In this document: in pieces, positions 23,301-34,914 of the stretch
Layout: every line of letters begins with the position of its first letter
Numbering within the stretch: the first letter of the stretch is position 1
Assembly (NCBI GenBank): GCA_026874595.1
Contig: CM049308.1
Span: 42,477,327-42,541,326, forward strand
Reading direction: 5' to 3'
DNA length: 64,000 nucleotides
Source of the DNA: Sipunculus nudus
Taxonomy: Eukaryota > Annelida > Sipuncula > Golfingiida > Sipunculidae
Notes under the pieces: generated by a model
What the model saw: only the letters and a program-made list of their open reading frames with translations
Databases searched by the model: none
Told to the model about the DNA's origin: nothing
Position numbers and translations under genes: made by a program

Positions 23301-23312
23301 ATGCCCAAATAA
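23301..23312 (+). other. Minimal upstream ORF before POLE2
   Basis: ATGCCCAAATAA is a three-codon frame ending 11 bases before the presumed POLE2 start. If transcription begins upstream of 23301 it could lower translation of the main frame. Confidence 0.3.
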
Positions 23313-23323
23313 GCGGACAGAAA

Positions 23324-23388
23324 ATGACATCTGTAACGAAAACCCAGATTGTTGCTGCTTTCAAAATGAATGGCCTGTCACTAAGAAG
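23324..23388 (+). CDS. DNA polymerase epsilon subunit 2, coding exon 1
   Basis: ATG at 23324 starts a 65-base coding exon (21 codons plus 2 bases) ending at a GTAAAT donor. It encodes KTQIVAAFKMNGLSLR, which aligns with the start of animal POLE2, where a short basic segment precedes AFKxxGLxLRxEA. POLE2 is the B subunit of the leading-strand replicative polymerase epsilon in the nucleus. Its N-terminal helical domain, begun here, precedes the OB-fold and inactive phosphoesterase domain of B subunits. The start is chosen because it gives the expected N-terminal length and lies just after a promoter-like E2F site. The gene is identified by reading only, but exons 2 and 3 continue the match in the correct phase. 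Confidence 0.85.
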
Positions 23389-25978
23389 GTAAATACAAAC
23401 TCAGTCATTCTGTTAATCATTACACTCGAGTATAGTCCACAGGTCAACTTTTGTTTCCAAAGCGAGAGGGTTCGAGTTCGCCCCCCCCCCCCCGAAACGC
23501 CCAAAAGTGGCAAAATAAGTATAGACGGTTCCACGGATCTGGATCAGGTCAGAATACTACTATAATTGATAGTAGGCAGGGCATCCATCTTGGGGCATAA
23601 CGCCAACCTATGACTAAAAACCCCAACGGACCCAAAAGGATGTGACTTGTGAACCAAAAGGGCCAAATATGCAATATTTTTTTTATTTCAATTTAAAAAT
23701 GAAAATCTAAAACATGATAAAAAATAGAATAAAATTAAAAGTTTTCATTTCAAGATGACATAAAATGAGGAAATTACTTCCAAATAACGACCCTTTAAAT
23801 TATCCTCTGAATATAAACCAAATTTTTTTATCTTTTGTGCATTAATTTTTATTTTAACAAATCAAATATAAAGAAAACAATGTTAAAACATTTATTTTTA
23901 CTCAGGTCCGTACACACACATGTGCAAGTTGTCTGTATTCTGTTTCTAAATCACATCACTAAATCATGTTCATGATGTGGCACTCATAGTACTTGGGCAC
24001 ACTATACAGTGTAGATTCAGAATAATGTTCTTGTTTTCATTTGGGGTAGTTCTTTATAACAATTAAAGAAGCATTCTCTAATTGCATCAAAATCACCTGT
24101 ACCCATTACGTTATGCTCCCGAGGCAGCGGAAATCTTACACTTCTAAAGAAGCAACTGATTTTCACGCTGCCAGCTTTGACCATTTATGATATATTTAGA
24201 CACCCGATGGCGGTTTGTTGTCCGCTGAACAAAACGTGCGTATGATGTGACAAGCAGCCAACCAGATGCCAATAAACAAACACGCGACAGGCATCCTGGC
24301 TCTGCCCATAGCTGCACTTCAAGCGCCGTTTGAAGACAAGTTCACGTTTGAATTTTAATTGTTCCCTCTGCATTCTCGCATCATGGACCAATTTGATTCT
24401 GACAGTATGACTGTGTTAGCGTAGCCATGTGTCTGGTGTCTGCAGAACTGAAACCAGCCAGCGAGGTGTGCACGCAGCCTTTGTTGTTACGTTTCGTTTG
24501 AATTACAGCTCACCGACCGAGCATCCTATATGCCCAAGGCCCTAAGTAAATCACGTCTGCGGCGATTTTCTCTGAGCCTGTGGCCTGTTCATACGATTAC
24601 CGGGGCGATGAGCTGTCACTCAAAATGAAATGAGCATGATTGGCTCTGTGTATTCCTCGCTTGGCCGTGTCTTCCAGCACAAGGTCTCATCTGTTTGGAC
24701 AAAAATACAGTGCTCCCCTCTGGTGTAGCAATTCAGGATACGAGGTCATAACAAACAGCGCTTACCATATAGGAAGTAGGCCTATAGTTAAAGCGCTATG
24801 TAAAGAGCGTACCATTACGTGTGTTTTATCATCTTATTTAGTTCATATCCTTTAGTAAACCTTGTCTCTAAAATAACAGTTCAACCTGAATGCCATTTTC
24901 ATAATTTCAGTGGCTTCAGTATAATACATCATCATTTCAATGGCTATTTCACCATTTTCAAGTGCGTTTGTATGAGCCATAAAGTAACTGATCCCGAGGT
25001 CTGTAAACTGTGTGTGTAAACAACAGATTACTTGCATCCGACACAGACAAACCATATCCATGCCATATTTGGCAAGTTGAGCACCTTTAATCCTGTGAAT
25101 TTGGATATGATTCATATAAATATTATGAATATGCATGAACAATGGGACGACAGTATTTTACCACCACCAATAAATATTCATGTAAATAAATATGAACACT
25201 ATATTAAAATATTGTCCTCATTTCAAAGCAATGCTGGGCCAATGCTGTCGCCGGGGCAAAGTGTGATGATAACAGCTAGTAGCACAATGCCAGGCTCCTG
25301 TATACCCCTAGTAAGCAGCTGAGCAGTTTATCCAAGAGCACTTGTGTGTTATCAAAGAAAAGAAATGGAGTCAAATAACAGAAAATGGACTGTGTTATGC
25401 TTGTGCCACACTGACGCCACTTGTGGGCTGTTTAAGAAACTGACCGAGCTACAATAATGGTGATGTCATTTGACCTTTCCCTCCCGTGAATTTGTTGGAA
25501 AAAATTGCTCACAAGTATCCTAAAAATAGATTTGCTGTTATGATCATTTTTGTGCAGTGTTTTATGTTTAAAGTTTCATTTTAGAGACAAAAGTGGGTGT
25601 TACCTGCAATTAGCAGGCTTTGAGTTCATCTCATTTGCAGTACATATAATTGACAATAAATAAATGTCTTAGTCCCATTCTTTGATTGCTTTGTCTCTTT
25701 CATGATACACAAACATATTTATTTATGCCTCTTATGCTTTATCTAGATAATGTCACACATTATTATACTAGTTAGTTAACAAAGTGTATTTAACTTTATA
25801 TTCCATTATTACTGGTATAATGAATTTAGCTTTGCTGGTTTAAGGAAAGTCTGATTGAGACTTTACTGTCTAAAATTATACCTTTTTAACAAAAAAGACT
25901 ATTTGCCTACTGCTATTTGTACTTTTTTGCAGTGTCCATGTATAGTATAAAATATAAATTGTTTGTTATTCCTTTCAG
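23389..25978 (+). other. POLE2 intron 1, no gene seen
   Basis: The intron is 2590 bases. It contains a 13-base poly(C) run at 23481-23493 and AT-rich sequence. The moderately GC-richer stretch at 24180-24780 has small frames on both strands but no recognised domain. No repeat family shared with the rest of the window was noticed, so it may be old unique intron. Confidence 0.6.
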
Positions 25979-26079
25979 TGAGGCCTCCCATTACCTTGTA
26001 CAGGTATTAAATGCAGTCTGTGAAGAACAGAGAGAAATGTGTCTGGATCGTATTATTGAAGCAGTACAGAAACAGACCC
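25979..26079 (+). CDS. DNA polymerase epsilon subunit 2, coding exon 2
   Basis: The acceptor CCTTTCAG and donor GTAAGT bound 101 bases. Joined to the two leftover bases of exon 1, it reads SEASHYLVQVLNAV, then CLDRIIEAVQKQT. This corresponds to the conserved GEAIKYL and EKIINAVEKQPL region of vertebrate POLE2, the helical N-terminal domain (Dpoe2NT). The exon ends in phase 1. No lesion is seen. Confidence 0.88.
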
Positions 26080-26152
26080 GTAAGTGATAATGTATAGTTG
26101 GTCCTGGTGTGGCTGACCTCTGGAAACAGTGAGCTCCTACTATTCACAATTG

Positions 26153-26363
26153 TTAGCTCAGCTGACTATAAGTCATCTGAGCTATAGTCGTGGTCCATTG
26201 TCCTTCTTCTTTCTGTCCATCCATAGAAGTAACATGTTTAAAACCATAAGACCTAGGAATCCAAAATTGGGCATAATGTTAGATGTCCCCAAGATTTCCT
26301 ACCAAGCCGAAAACTGGGTCTTTGCGACTTCCTTCCTTTGAGAATTTAAGGAAAACCTCAAAT
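26153..26363 (+). mobile_element. HINE family A, 5' end fragment
   Basis: TTAGCTCAGCTGAC followed by an imperfect hairpin (TAAGTCATCTGAGCTATAG) and a C/T-rich stretch is the 5' end of family A. The same text stands at 44699. The fragment is followed by the 5' end of family B at 26364. Confidence 0.7.
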
Positions 26364-26560
26364 TTTAGCGAACCTGTGAGCTTATGCGATGGTGCAGTGT
26401 CATGCGTAGTTGTTGTGCGTCATCTGTACCTTAAGGCTTTAAACTCCAAAAGCGCCCTGGTGGGCGTGTGGTTTGTCACAGGCCTTGAATTCAAGGGCGC
26501 CCGCCAGGGCGCACTAAAGCCCATTTTAAGGTCAAGAGTTGTTCTAACGTGACCAAGATC
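26364..26560 (+). mobile_element. HINE family B, 5' end fragment
   Basis: TTAGCGAACCTGTGAGCTTA is the family B 5' end. The following sequence (GTGCAGTGTCATGCG) resembles the B start, but similarity fades within about 200 bases. Confidence 0.6.
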
Positions 26561-28100
26561 AAAACTGGTGCGGGCGCCGACTTGTTGGAAAAAAATAAAA
26601 ATGGTTGACTTTCACTCACGTGGCCTTGTAACGTGGGCCCTGGTAACATGTCGCCTGCGAGAGTAAAATCAGACACTTGCGCTAAATTCATCAGAAATTG
26701 GTAAATCACTAAATGTTGGCTATCAATTCCAGTGACAAAACCAAGTGCAATGTGTTTACAGTTTTAACTTCTGTTAAATATTTCCAAGATCATATATTAT
26801 CCCTTTTCTTATTGGTTTAACTTGTGACCAATGATCGCCGTCCGACTGACTGACGTGTTTGACAGACACCACGCACGTGATCTGAGTGAACTCCTAATTG
26901 TGTCATGTAATGGCACTGGAAAACCATGTTTTACCGATATCATATAATAAGATGAGTATTTATTTTAAATATTAACATATTTTCATAAATAAAAATCGAA
27001 GATACTGTCATATATTATGTCATATATATATGTGATGTCTGATTGTTTACTAATGATCATTAGGCCCTACTTATTTAATAAAAAGTTTCTCGGACGAAGA
27101 AATTAAAAGTGGTGTTGAGGAGGAGGAGGGAAAATAAAAATAAATATAATTCAAAAATTTAAAAAATGAAAAGTGACATTTTTTCCATATAAATTTTACA
27201 AATGATGAAATGAATATATAGGAACTATATGTGCCCTTCTACAATATCAAGTGAACTAAAGTATTTTCTGTATCTGCAGGATATCCTCAGTATTTCTGGA
27301 CGGGCTGGTTAAAATCAACTTTTCTAAAAAAAATCATGATTTTTCTACTGTTTAAATAAACTTTTATCAATTTAAATTAACAATTAATAAATTAATAATT
27401 TCCACTAAATTAACATTTTTGAAAAACCAATCAGTCCACTTTCTTACTAAAACAGCTGGAAAGTTTAAAATGACCTGTACAGGAGACTGGTTGCAAAATT
27501 AACTGTTAATTTTGAAGTATATTATATGGTCAGTGGAAATACAAAGCTCACAACAAATACAGGAAAGTTCAGGCAAATGAAAATAGCCATAAAATATGCA
27601 ATTCAAACACAAACGCACATTTAAGCAATATCAAGGTATATCAGGGTCACCCAGTCAGAAAATAAGCAGTCCTTTTTATTTAAAATATCATTGAAATCAG
27701 CTTTAAGATAGGATCTATCTGTTGTCAATCATTAAAAAAGCCTTCAGAAACACAAAATAAAAAATACTATATAAAAAATCTGGTAAAAATACACCCATCA
27801 GAAATTTAATCAAATATATCAAATGTGGTAAAACTTTACCCCTCAGAAATGTAAACAATTGCAAGGTGGGAAAAAATCAAGCTAATATAAACAAATATAT
27901 CAGACGTAAGTATATATTGATGAACATCATTTCAGAATGTTTTGCAACAAGGTTCGTCACTTGATTAAAGCTTCTGAGCCCTAAAAATAGTGGTATAACG
28001 TGCTAGCTGGTATATAACGCGGTATTTGCCACCATGTAACAACACACAGGTGCCCAGTGCTATTTTTAGCATTTCCATCGCGCGAGTATTTGATTGAGAG
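26561..28100 (+). other. Intron 2 segment, AT-rich, nothing recognised
   Basis: No gene, known repeat end or clear tandem structure was found in this stretch. Confidence 0.5.
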
Positions 28101-28102
28101 TT

Positions 28103-28354
28103 AAAGACTTTATTTGCATATGACGAGCTGTCAGGGCTTCAACGCGATTGGCGGAGAGAGACCCCGCCCAGCTGCCCTAGAAATAGAGCCAATCAGAGAA
28201 ATATAGTATACTACACGCATGCGCGTTAAGTTTAATTCATGAAAGTGATTTCATGGCGGGATATTGTCCGTGTGCAACAATTCCTGTGCTCTCAAATGCG
28301 ATGCTACAAGCATACATACAGCGATCGGTTATCCAAATTATCGAAAGTAGCTGA
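28103..28354 (+). promoter_or_regulatory. Promoter-like motif cluster with a 33-codon frame
   Basis: In order: octamer-like ATTTGCATA (about 28105), inverted CCAAT box (GATTGG), GC box (CCCCGCCC), direct CCAAT (GCCAATCAGA) and an NRF1-like GCATGCGC, all within about 120 bases, in an otherwise AT-rich intron. They are followed by ATGGCGGGA at 28253 and a 33-codon frame ending at 28354. No protein family is recognised. This may be an internal promoter, a first exon of an unannotated transcript, or a relic of an element. The motifs are seen; activity is a guess. Confidence 0.3.
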
Positions 28355-29436
28355 TTTCATCCAGAATTTCCATAATCACAACCTCGTAGTCACATGTTCG
28401 CAGCCATTTTAACGAAGAGATTTAAATAAGTCGACTTTTTCCGCCTTCGGCCTAATGATTTCTTGTCTACAGAGGATTTCCACGTGATGTCAAGAATGTC
28501 ACAATAGTTCGATCGTGACCCTGCGTTGAGGTGGCATCTGAAACTGAGTTCGGTAGGACCATTCAAAAGCAAGACTTTTTGGGACACCTTGTGGAAAATA
28601 TTACAATCCCTGCTGATATAATATATTACAGTCAGTGCTCACATTTAGTGTTTTCGAACGTAAGCGGTCCATCATTACAAGAAGACCATAAAACTGAGAT
28701 CGGGTAAGATCGTGATGAAATGTGAAAGTATGAAGGAGAACATTTGAACGGTTTGACTTGAGGAAGATCTCCGACGAAAATCATTTTATCTCCGCAGATC
28801 CTCAGATTTTAGATGATCATGAGAAAGACAAGGGAAATGTTTCACTAACCATAGGCACGGCAAATGCGGTGACTTAAAAAACGACAGACTCTGGCGTGTG
28901 GGTCGCGTGTGGACACTTTTTATAACGGCGGCAAAAAAATAACGACAGGGACAATGTTATATTTATTTTCCAAATTGTCACAACTTAGGGTCGGCGGGTC
29001 TGAGAAACAAAAAATTAAATAAGTATGGCCTTACTGTGCCAAAAGAATCTATGTACAATCGTTATCGGGCACAATCGGCCGTGCACAAGAAATGTCAATC
29101 ATTCTTAGAGGCTTTTTGGATTATAAATAAAATTAATGCCTTCTTAACCTAGAAAGAGCCAGATAATTTATGGATATAGTTAATTTTCCAATGTAAAATA
29201 TAAAGATAACTTTATACTTCATGAAATATTGATGTAATTGTTATATGACGTACGTGGAACTGTACGCCTGCACCCAGATCCTTGAATATGTAAGACAAGA
29301 TAGTAAGTGACTAAAATGCTTGAACAAATATGTATTTACACGGTTTTAACACATACGGAACAGATTTTACACATTTTCATATGTGTAGTACTTCCTGTAT
29401 ATGTATACATGTGTACGTGCACGTGGGGGCAGGTTT
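28355..29436 (+). other. Intron 2 segment, no gene recognised
   Basis: Mixed-composition sequence. A 65-codon - strand frame (28587-28390) has no known domain and overlaps the promoter-like zone. Confidence 0.4.
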
Positions 29437-29462
29437 GTGTGTGTGTATATATATATATATAT
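29437..29462. repeat. GT/TA dinucleotide microsatellite
   Basis: A (GT)n run turns into (AT)n. A matching run, with CA then TA repeats, lies at about 30873-30900. Confidence 0.8.
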
Positions 29463-29485
29463 AAATAGGCCTATATACTAGTATA

Positions 29486-30490
29486 CCGTATTTATTCTAA
29501 TTTGGCGACCACTTAAAAATAATAAATTTTCTCAGAGGTCGAGACAATAGAGGATATTTGAAAATTATCTTCCTGCAGAATTTGCGGTGGTCGAGATTTT
29601 AGAGGCACGCGGTTTAATAACCTTCCGTAGAGCCGCAGAGCGGCTCTGACAGTATTTCCTACAAACGGGCTTCCAACCGTCACATGAATTACACAGAGTC
29701 CGCAAATGATTAATAAAACTGAGCTCAATCACTTTACAAAATGATCACTACTTCGCGTATAGGTACGATGACATAGACGGCAACTCATGCAACTACCAGT
29801 TGTTTCAAGTTAACCCACCAGGCGGCGATATAAAGAGCAAGCAGCGGCACCAAGTTGGAAGAAGACTTTATAAAAAATAACTGCCAATTATCAGATAAAT
29901 TTTATTTGCATAATACGTAATAAATACAGGAAAGTAAAGGCACGTTAAAATATGTACGACCGGAAATGGTCCTAGCTGGCGTGCCCTCGATAGGGCCCTG
30001 TTTTGTATATGCGGTCAGCCATCCAAAAACTAACCAGGGTCGTTTAAACTTAACTAATATGACCGGTCCAACTGTTTTACAGTAGTTCCACCACACGTGC
30101 TTCCCCCTACTTGGTAAATATTATTGCTAATTATCCCACGTGAATCGCACACGAGACACGTGCGTACCAGGAATGGTACACAAGTTTGCTTCGTCACGGA
30201 CACCCATTTGGAACTTGAACGCTTTATCATGTTTATATATTATGAAAAACGCATCTTTGTATCTTCAAAAATTTTATTGCAAACAAGTTTGATGTGGATG
30301 CTCAGTGTAATAAGAATCTAGTCAGATACAAACTGCGGTGCCCGCGGGAGACGTAGGCATTACACCTTAACATCGTCGACAGAAAACATCGTCGGCAGTC
30401 ACGAAATTAGAGTCATTTTAGAAATTATGCTTTCAAAATTTTTTTTGGGGTCGAGAAATAAGAGGGATCGCCAAATTGGAATAAATACGG
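29486..30490 (+). mobile_element. TA-flanked non-autonomous DNA transposon, copy 1 (1005 bp)
   Basis: Ends are inverted repeats of about 24 bases starting CCGTATTTATTC and GGCGA-containing. The dinucleotide TA is on both sides (29484-29485, 30491-30492), as for Tc1/mariner/pogo-type elements. The interior matches copy 2 at 42189-43271 in the opposite orientation, including GACCGGAAATGG and CACGTGAAT-type segments. No transposase is encoded. Confidence 0.75.
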
Positions 30491-30492
30491 TA

Positions 30493-31720
30493 CATGAATA
30501 TAGTATGTGCGTATTATAATTTTCATTAATGATCATAAACAGCACTGTCACTGCCAGTAAAACAAATTTTGGGCGGAGCTGCAGTGCATCCTTAAATATA
30601 TATGGCACATAGCAAATCCAATTAAATTAAGAAAAAAAATATTATATTATGGATTGAAGTAAATAATTTTTTTTATAATACATGTAGGCCTATAACAGGC
30701 TACCGGTATTCATTGTTGTAAGGAATAGTTCTGCGTGAAATGTTTGTACCTTTTAAACATGAAAACTTACCAATAAATACCAGAACTTAACTCTGTTATA
30801 CATTTCAACCACGTCATTTTCGCACATCGGTTTCATTCGCTGCGTTTATTCATAAAATATATACCGCAGACCACACACACACACACATATATATATATAT
30901 CGCATATACCGTGCGCCCGGTAAAAACGCCGCTTTGTATTGATATCGCTCTCAAAACCCATGCAGTCACTGTGCATGCATTGCCCAGGGATTAAATATGG
31001 TAAATGTATCGTGGCCACATGCTGATAATCCTTTAAGGACCTTAAAGGTCATACGGGGGAGTCAGTCTCAGTTATGATACATGCAGGACAAATTTATAAA
31101 ATGCATTCACCAATCTTAAATTAGAAGCTATAGCGTATATATACTGATGATGACACAGTGACAGTAAAATATAAAGACCAAAGATGCGGAATTTCGATAT
31201 GCATGCGCACGGTGTATTCAAAATGACGAGAAACCAGGTGGACAAGTTAGACTGAAATCCAACTATACCTTTCCATTGCTGTAAGATAAGATTAAAAAGA
31301 CCCAGGTATACAAATATATCTATATTGCAAAATGTTTGAAGGCTTTGTCTGAAACTTGCCCCTTTCGAAGACCTAAAATACCATGGTGTCGGCTTCTATA
31401 TGGGCCCAAACATAATGCACTTTGTAAAAAATCAAGAAATATATTTATGCTCTGTCACACCAACATGCACACACCCGAACCTGCTCACAGTTATCCCATA
31501 ACTAATCATAACTTGATAATATCATTCATACCCATCCAGTCACTTGCTCTGTTCTCGGAAGTGCTGAAAAAAGTGCACAAGACATGGAATTGTGGGAAAA
31601 AACTGGCCGAGGTTTATTAAAAATAACATTAAAATTTCTATATTCAACATATTCAGCAATTATCCCTTCTTTCCCACTGAGGGGAAGGTGGGGTACAACA
31701 CGCCATATATATTGTATAGG
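30493..31720 (+). other. Intron 2 segment with CA/TA microsatellite, no gene seen
   Basis: Contains the CA/TA run at about 30873-30900 and otherwise unassigned sequence. The frames seen are short and show no domain. Confidence 0.5.
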
Positions 31721-32065
31721 TCATATTAAAAGTAAAAGTAGTAGTAGTAAAAGTAAACAGTTTACATCTAGACAAATATACTGTTTAGAAACAATAAACT
31801 CTGAAATTTTAACATTAACAAGTAGAACACAGAATGCTTGAGTCGGTGGCAAAGGGGGTGGTGGTGGGTTTTTCTTCCAGATAGTATGTTGCTGTTGTAG
31901 TTTTTCCTGACAGATGAATTCACTGGTCGTCATTTCTCCTGGTACTAGTGGTAGATGGTTACCGAGTCCTGGTTGACGAGTGATCTTGTCCAAGCGCGGG
32001 CATGTCTTCTCAAACAATGACCTGGACTGCTGTTGGCCGGTACTTACTTCCGGTTTGCAGTGCAT
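31721..32065 (-). other. Possible small exon or spurious frame with ETS-like motif
   Basis: A 114-codon - strand frame starts at an ATG at 32065. Its first part (EKTCPRLDKITRQPGLGNHL) looks protein-like; the end is low-complexity (polyproline, then polyleucine from TAC/TAG repeats). ACTTCCGG at 32046-32053 is an ETS-type motif. A strong GTAAGT donor follows the sixth codon, so this could be a tiny first exon rather than a long frame. No family is recognised. Confidence 0.2.
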
Positions 32066-32589
32066 TATGGTCCCCCAAAATCTTTCTTAATATAATATTT
32101 AATGGAGTTTTTAGTCCAGTTAGAATACAGATGGGGATGTATGTAACATATATTTACTAATCGTGACCCTTCTTGTCAAAGTGAGGTCCTCTGTAATCAT
32201 TATTCAAAATCTAGCGACCTTGAACTTCCGCCCTCTTGTAAGCAGTGCCGCCATATTGGATATTCGCCCTCTCCTAGTTAATTCCGTGTCTTCATGAACT
32301 GGTTATACTGCAGATAAAATTAAACTACTTGTTTCAAATGAATCTGCTTATTTAGCAAGGTCCTCACGCTGCCGGCTATGGGTTTCCATACGTTAAGAGT
32401 ACCAGATTTCCCAGAACACAGTGTTACCTTAATTATCGCCCAGCGCCGCCGTACTAATAACGATGTCCACCCTCCAAGTATTCTCACTATTTGTCGGGAC
32501 AGTTTTTAACTCTGATTTTGGTTATCATTACCTTCTTTTCAACAAGGCAGGTCTTGGGCTTTAAATATTTGTGTATATACTAGTACTGT
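32066..32589 (+). other. Intron 2 segment, no gene recognised
   Basis: GC content is higher than its surroundings. A YY1-like motif (ATGGCGGC on the - strand) lies near 32250. No open frame of note. Confidence 0.3.
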
Positions 32590-32611
32590 CCCCCCCCCCC
32601 CCCCCCCCCCC
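32590..32611. repeat. Poly(C) run of 22
   Basis: An uninterrupted C tract, the longest of several in the window (454-470, 23481-23493, and others near 46788, 47580 and 61740). Confidence 0.9.
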
Positions 32612-32635
32612 GATATCATTTCCTTTTATTGGCGC

Positions 32636-33369
32636 CTGTTGCATGGACGTCACCCGGACATAGGAGGATGGCGCCACGAAGTGGTGTGGCCGCCCCCGTT
32701 TCCACACGTATGGATCCACCCCGCTATCAGTGACTACTGACACGCTTTGAGAAACATAAACACTATTCTGGGACCTTTCAGTACTGGTTTTGCAGTTCTG
32801 ACGGCGCTGTCGTTTCTCTTAAGCAAAACCACAAACTTCTGCGGTTTCCACCCATTGTTGAAAGCCTATAAAACGAACTCGCCTGCAGTACGAGGCGGGA
32901 CTATTGATTTTGCTACGCCACGTTACTGTTTTCCCCGAGGACCGTGACCGTGGGCTCTTAGTCCCCAAGCCCACGGAATGCCATGAACCACGCTATGAAC
33001 TTTATTAAGTAGGAAGAGGAGAGACTTTATGTTTTCTGGTGCCACATGGATTAATACAGGACTTCAGTTTTGTGTGTGCCCGAACTATGTGTTGATGATG
33101 GACTTCAGTTTCTCGTATACCGGATTCAGTTAAGTATTTCGTTGCAGTTCGTTATTTAGAGACTCAGTTTTCTTCAGAGACTTTGTTATAAATTACGTTA
33201 TGTATTGACTATTATATTATTTGTGTACGAATGTAAATATTGTAATATATGAATATAGCACTGTTTTTGCACCCATATTTTGGTTACATATTCATTTGAA
33301 GAGAACGTGTCTGAGCATATGTGTTACGGTTCGGCCTGAGTTGTTTGGTGTGAAAAGGGACCGTAACAG
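32636..33369 (+). other. Possible solo LTR or LTR fragment
   Basis: GC-richer sequence has a TATA-like box in AGCCTATAAAACG at about 32868 and ends in GGGACCGTAACA at 33369. Within the last 50 bases, TGTTACGGTTC and GGACCGTAACA form the TG...CA type inverted ends of an LTR. I could not find a convincing second boundary or target duplication, so the element type is open. Confidence 0.25.
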
Positions 33370-33389
33370 TGCCCAACACACAAAACACT

Positions 33390-34828
33390 GATGGTGTGGC
33401 AAGCATAAAATTATTATCTGCTTGGGGCAGAGTAATTGTATTTACTTCCTCAACAAAAGGATTGCTGAAGCTAGAGATTTTTGTCAGGGATGTAACATTA
33501 TTTTATCAAGATTCAATTGAATACCCAAAATTAGTTTCCGAATTTTTCAAATTTTGTAAGTTATTAGTATAAATATAAAATTAGTACCTTAAATTTTGCC
33601 AACCTTTGACCATGGCACTTTGTTGTTGCCGGAATCAAAGATTTCGGCAAGCATATTGGTCAGTTGCCTCTGTCTGTCTGTCTGTTTGTTTGTGTGTTTG
33701 TCATCACTCTCCTGGCCACAATTTTGCCACAATAACCTTGAAACTTACAGGGATAATGAAAAAAAAATTTCTAGGTGCCCTATTGTTTTTGGTTAAAATA
33801 GGTCAAAGGTCAAGGTCGTCAAAACTTCTTTTCTCCATATCTGTGTGACTATTAGTCGTATCTACTTCAACAACAGCTCATTTTAGTCGTCATTCCAAGG
33901 CCTGTCATCTGGTGTGTAGCTGACTCAAATTTGCCATAACCATGGTTACAAATTTTTTGGGAAAAGTCATGATATTCAAAAATAAGGGGTCTTATTTTTC
34001 TAACTTTGTCAGTTTTAAAGCTGGAGTGATCTAGTTTTTTGCATCAGGTAGCATTCAACTAGTACTACAAGATTTTATTACAAGTCCTGCAGTATCTCGT
34101 AAAATATCTCGTGAATAGAGATATTTCGAGATTTCATTCATCTTGCGCCGAAGGCCACATTATTGCAGGAATCTTTTTGAAACTGACATATCATAAATCC
34201 TACACTAGTATCTCAAAATTGTTTTTTCATTTTTTGATTATGGCTGCTAGGGGGCGCTGCAAACGACCCTCACACACATATCATTACATTGGCCATATCT
34301 CTAAAACCCAAAGCCTCAATTACATAAACTATAGCTTATTTTTTTCCTCTGAGTCTTCTCCATAAACTGATAATGTCATCTGGTCTCAATCTTGTGTCAC
34401 TTTGTCAGTGTGTCCATCTGTTCGCAGTTGTCCTCAAATTCGCCTGCTTGCTGGTTCTTGTATCTCACATATAGCATTCTACAGGCCACAGTTTTTAAAG
34501 AAGCATTTGAAAACTGATGCATATTATGTTTCACAGAAATATCTCAAAACTTTTTTTTTATTTTCCGGATATGGCCGCTAGGTGGCGCTGCACATGACCC
34601 TCACACACATATCATTATATTGACAATATCTCTAAAACCCAAAATGTGAATTACAGAAACTATGGCTTATTTTCTTTCCCTGAGTCTTCTCCATGACCTA
34701 TTAATGTCATCTGGTCTCAATCTTGTGTCACTTTGTCAGTGTGTCTGTCTGTTTGTCAGTTGTCCTAAAATCGGCCTACATGCTGGTTCTTGGTTCTCAT
34801 AAATATCATTCTACAGGCCACAGTTTTT
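33390..34828 (+). mobile_element. HINE family A body fragments
   Basis: Segments such as GGATTGCTGAAGCTAGAG and ACCTTAAATTTTGCC are shared with the A bodies at 45250, 46450 and 56663. A pair of related blocks, 34111-34500 and 34510-34828, repeats CCTCACACACATATCATTA at about 320 bp spacing, each with a GGGGGCGCTGC or GGTGGCGCTGC motif. No gene. Confidence 0.6.
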
Positions 34829-34914
34829 TAGCTCAGCTGACTGAAAGTCATCTGAGCTATAGCGATCACTCTTTGTCCGTCGTCCGTCTGTCTGTCTGTC
34901 CGTCCGTTAACCAG

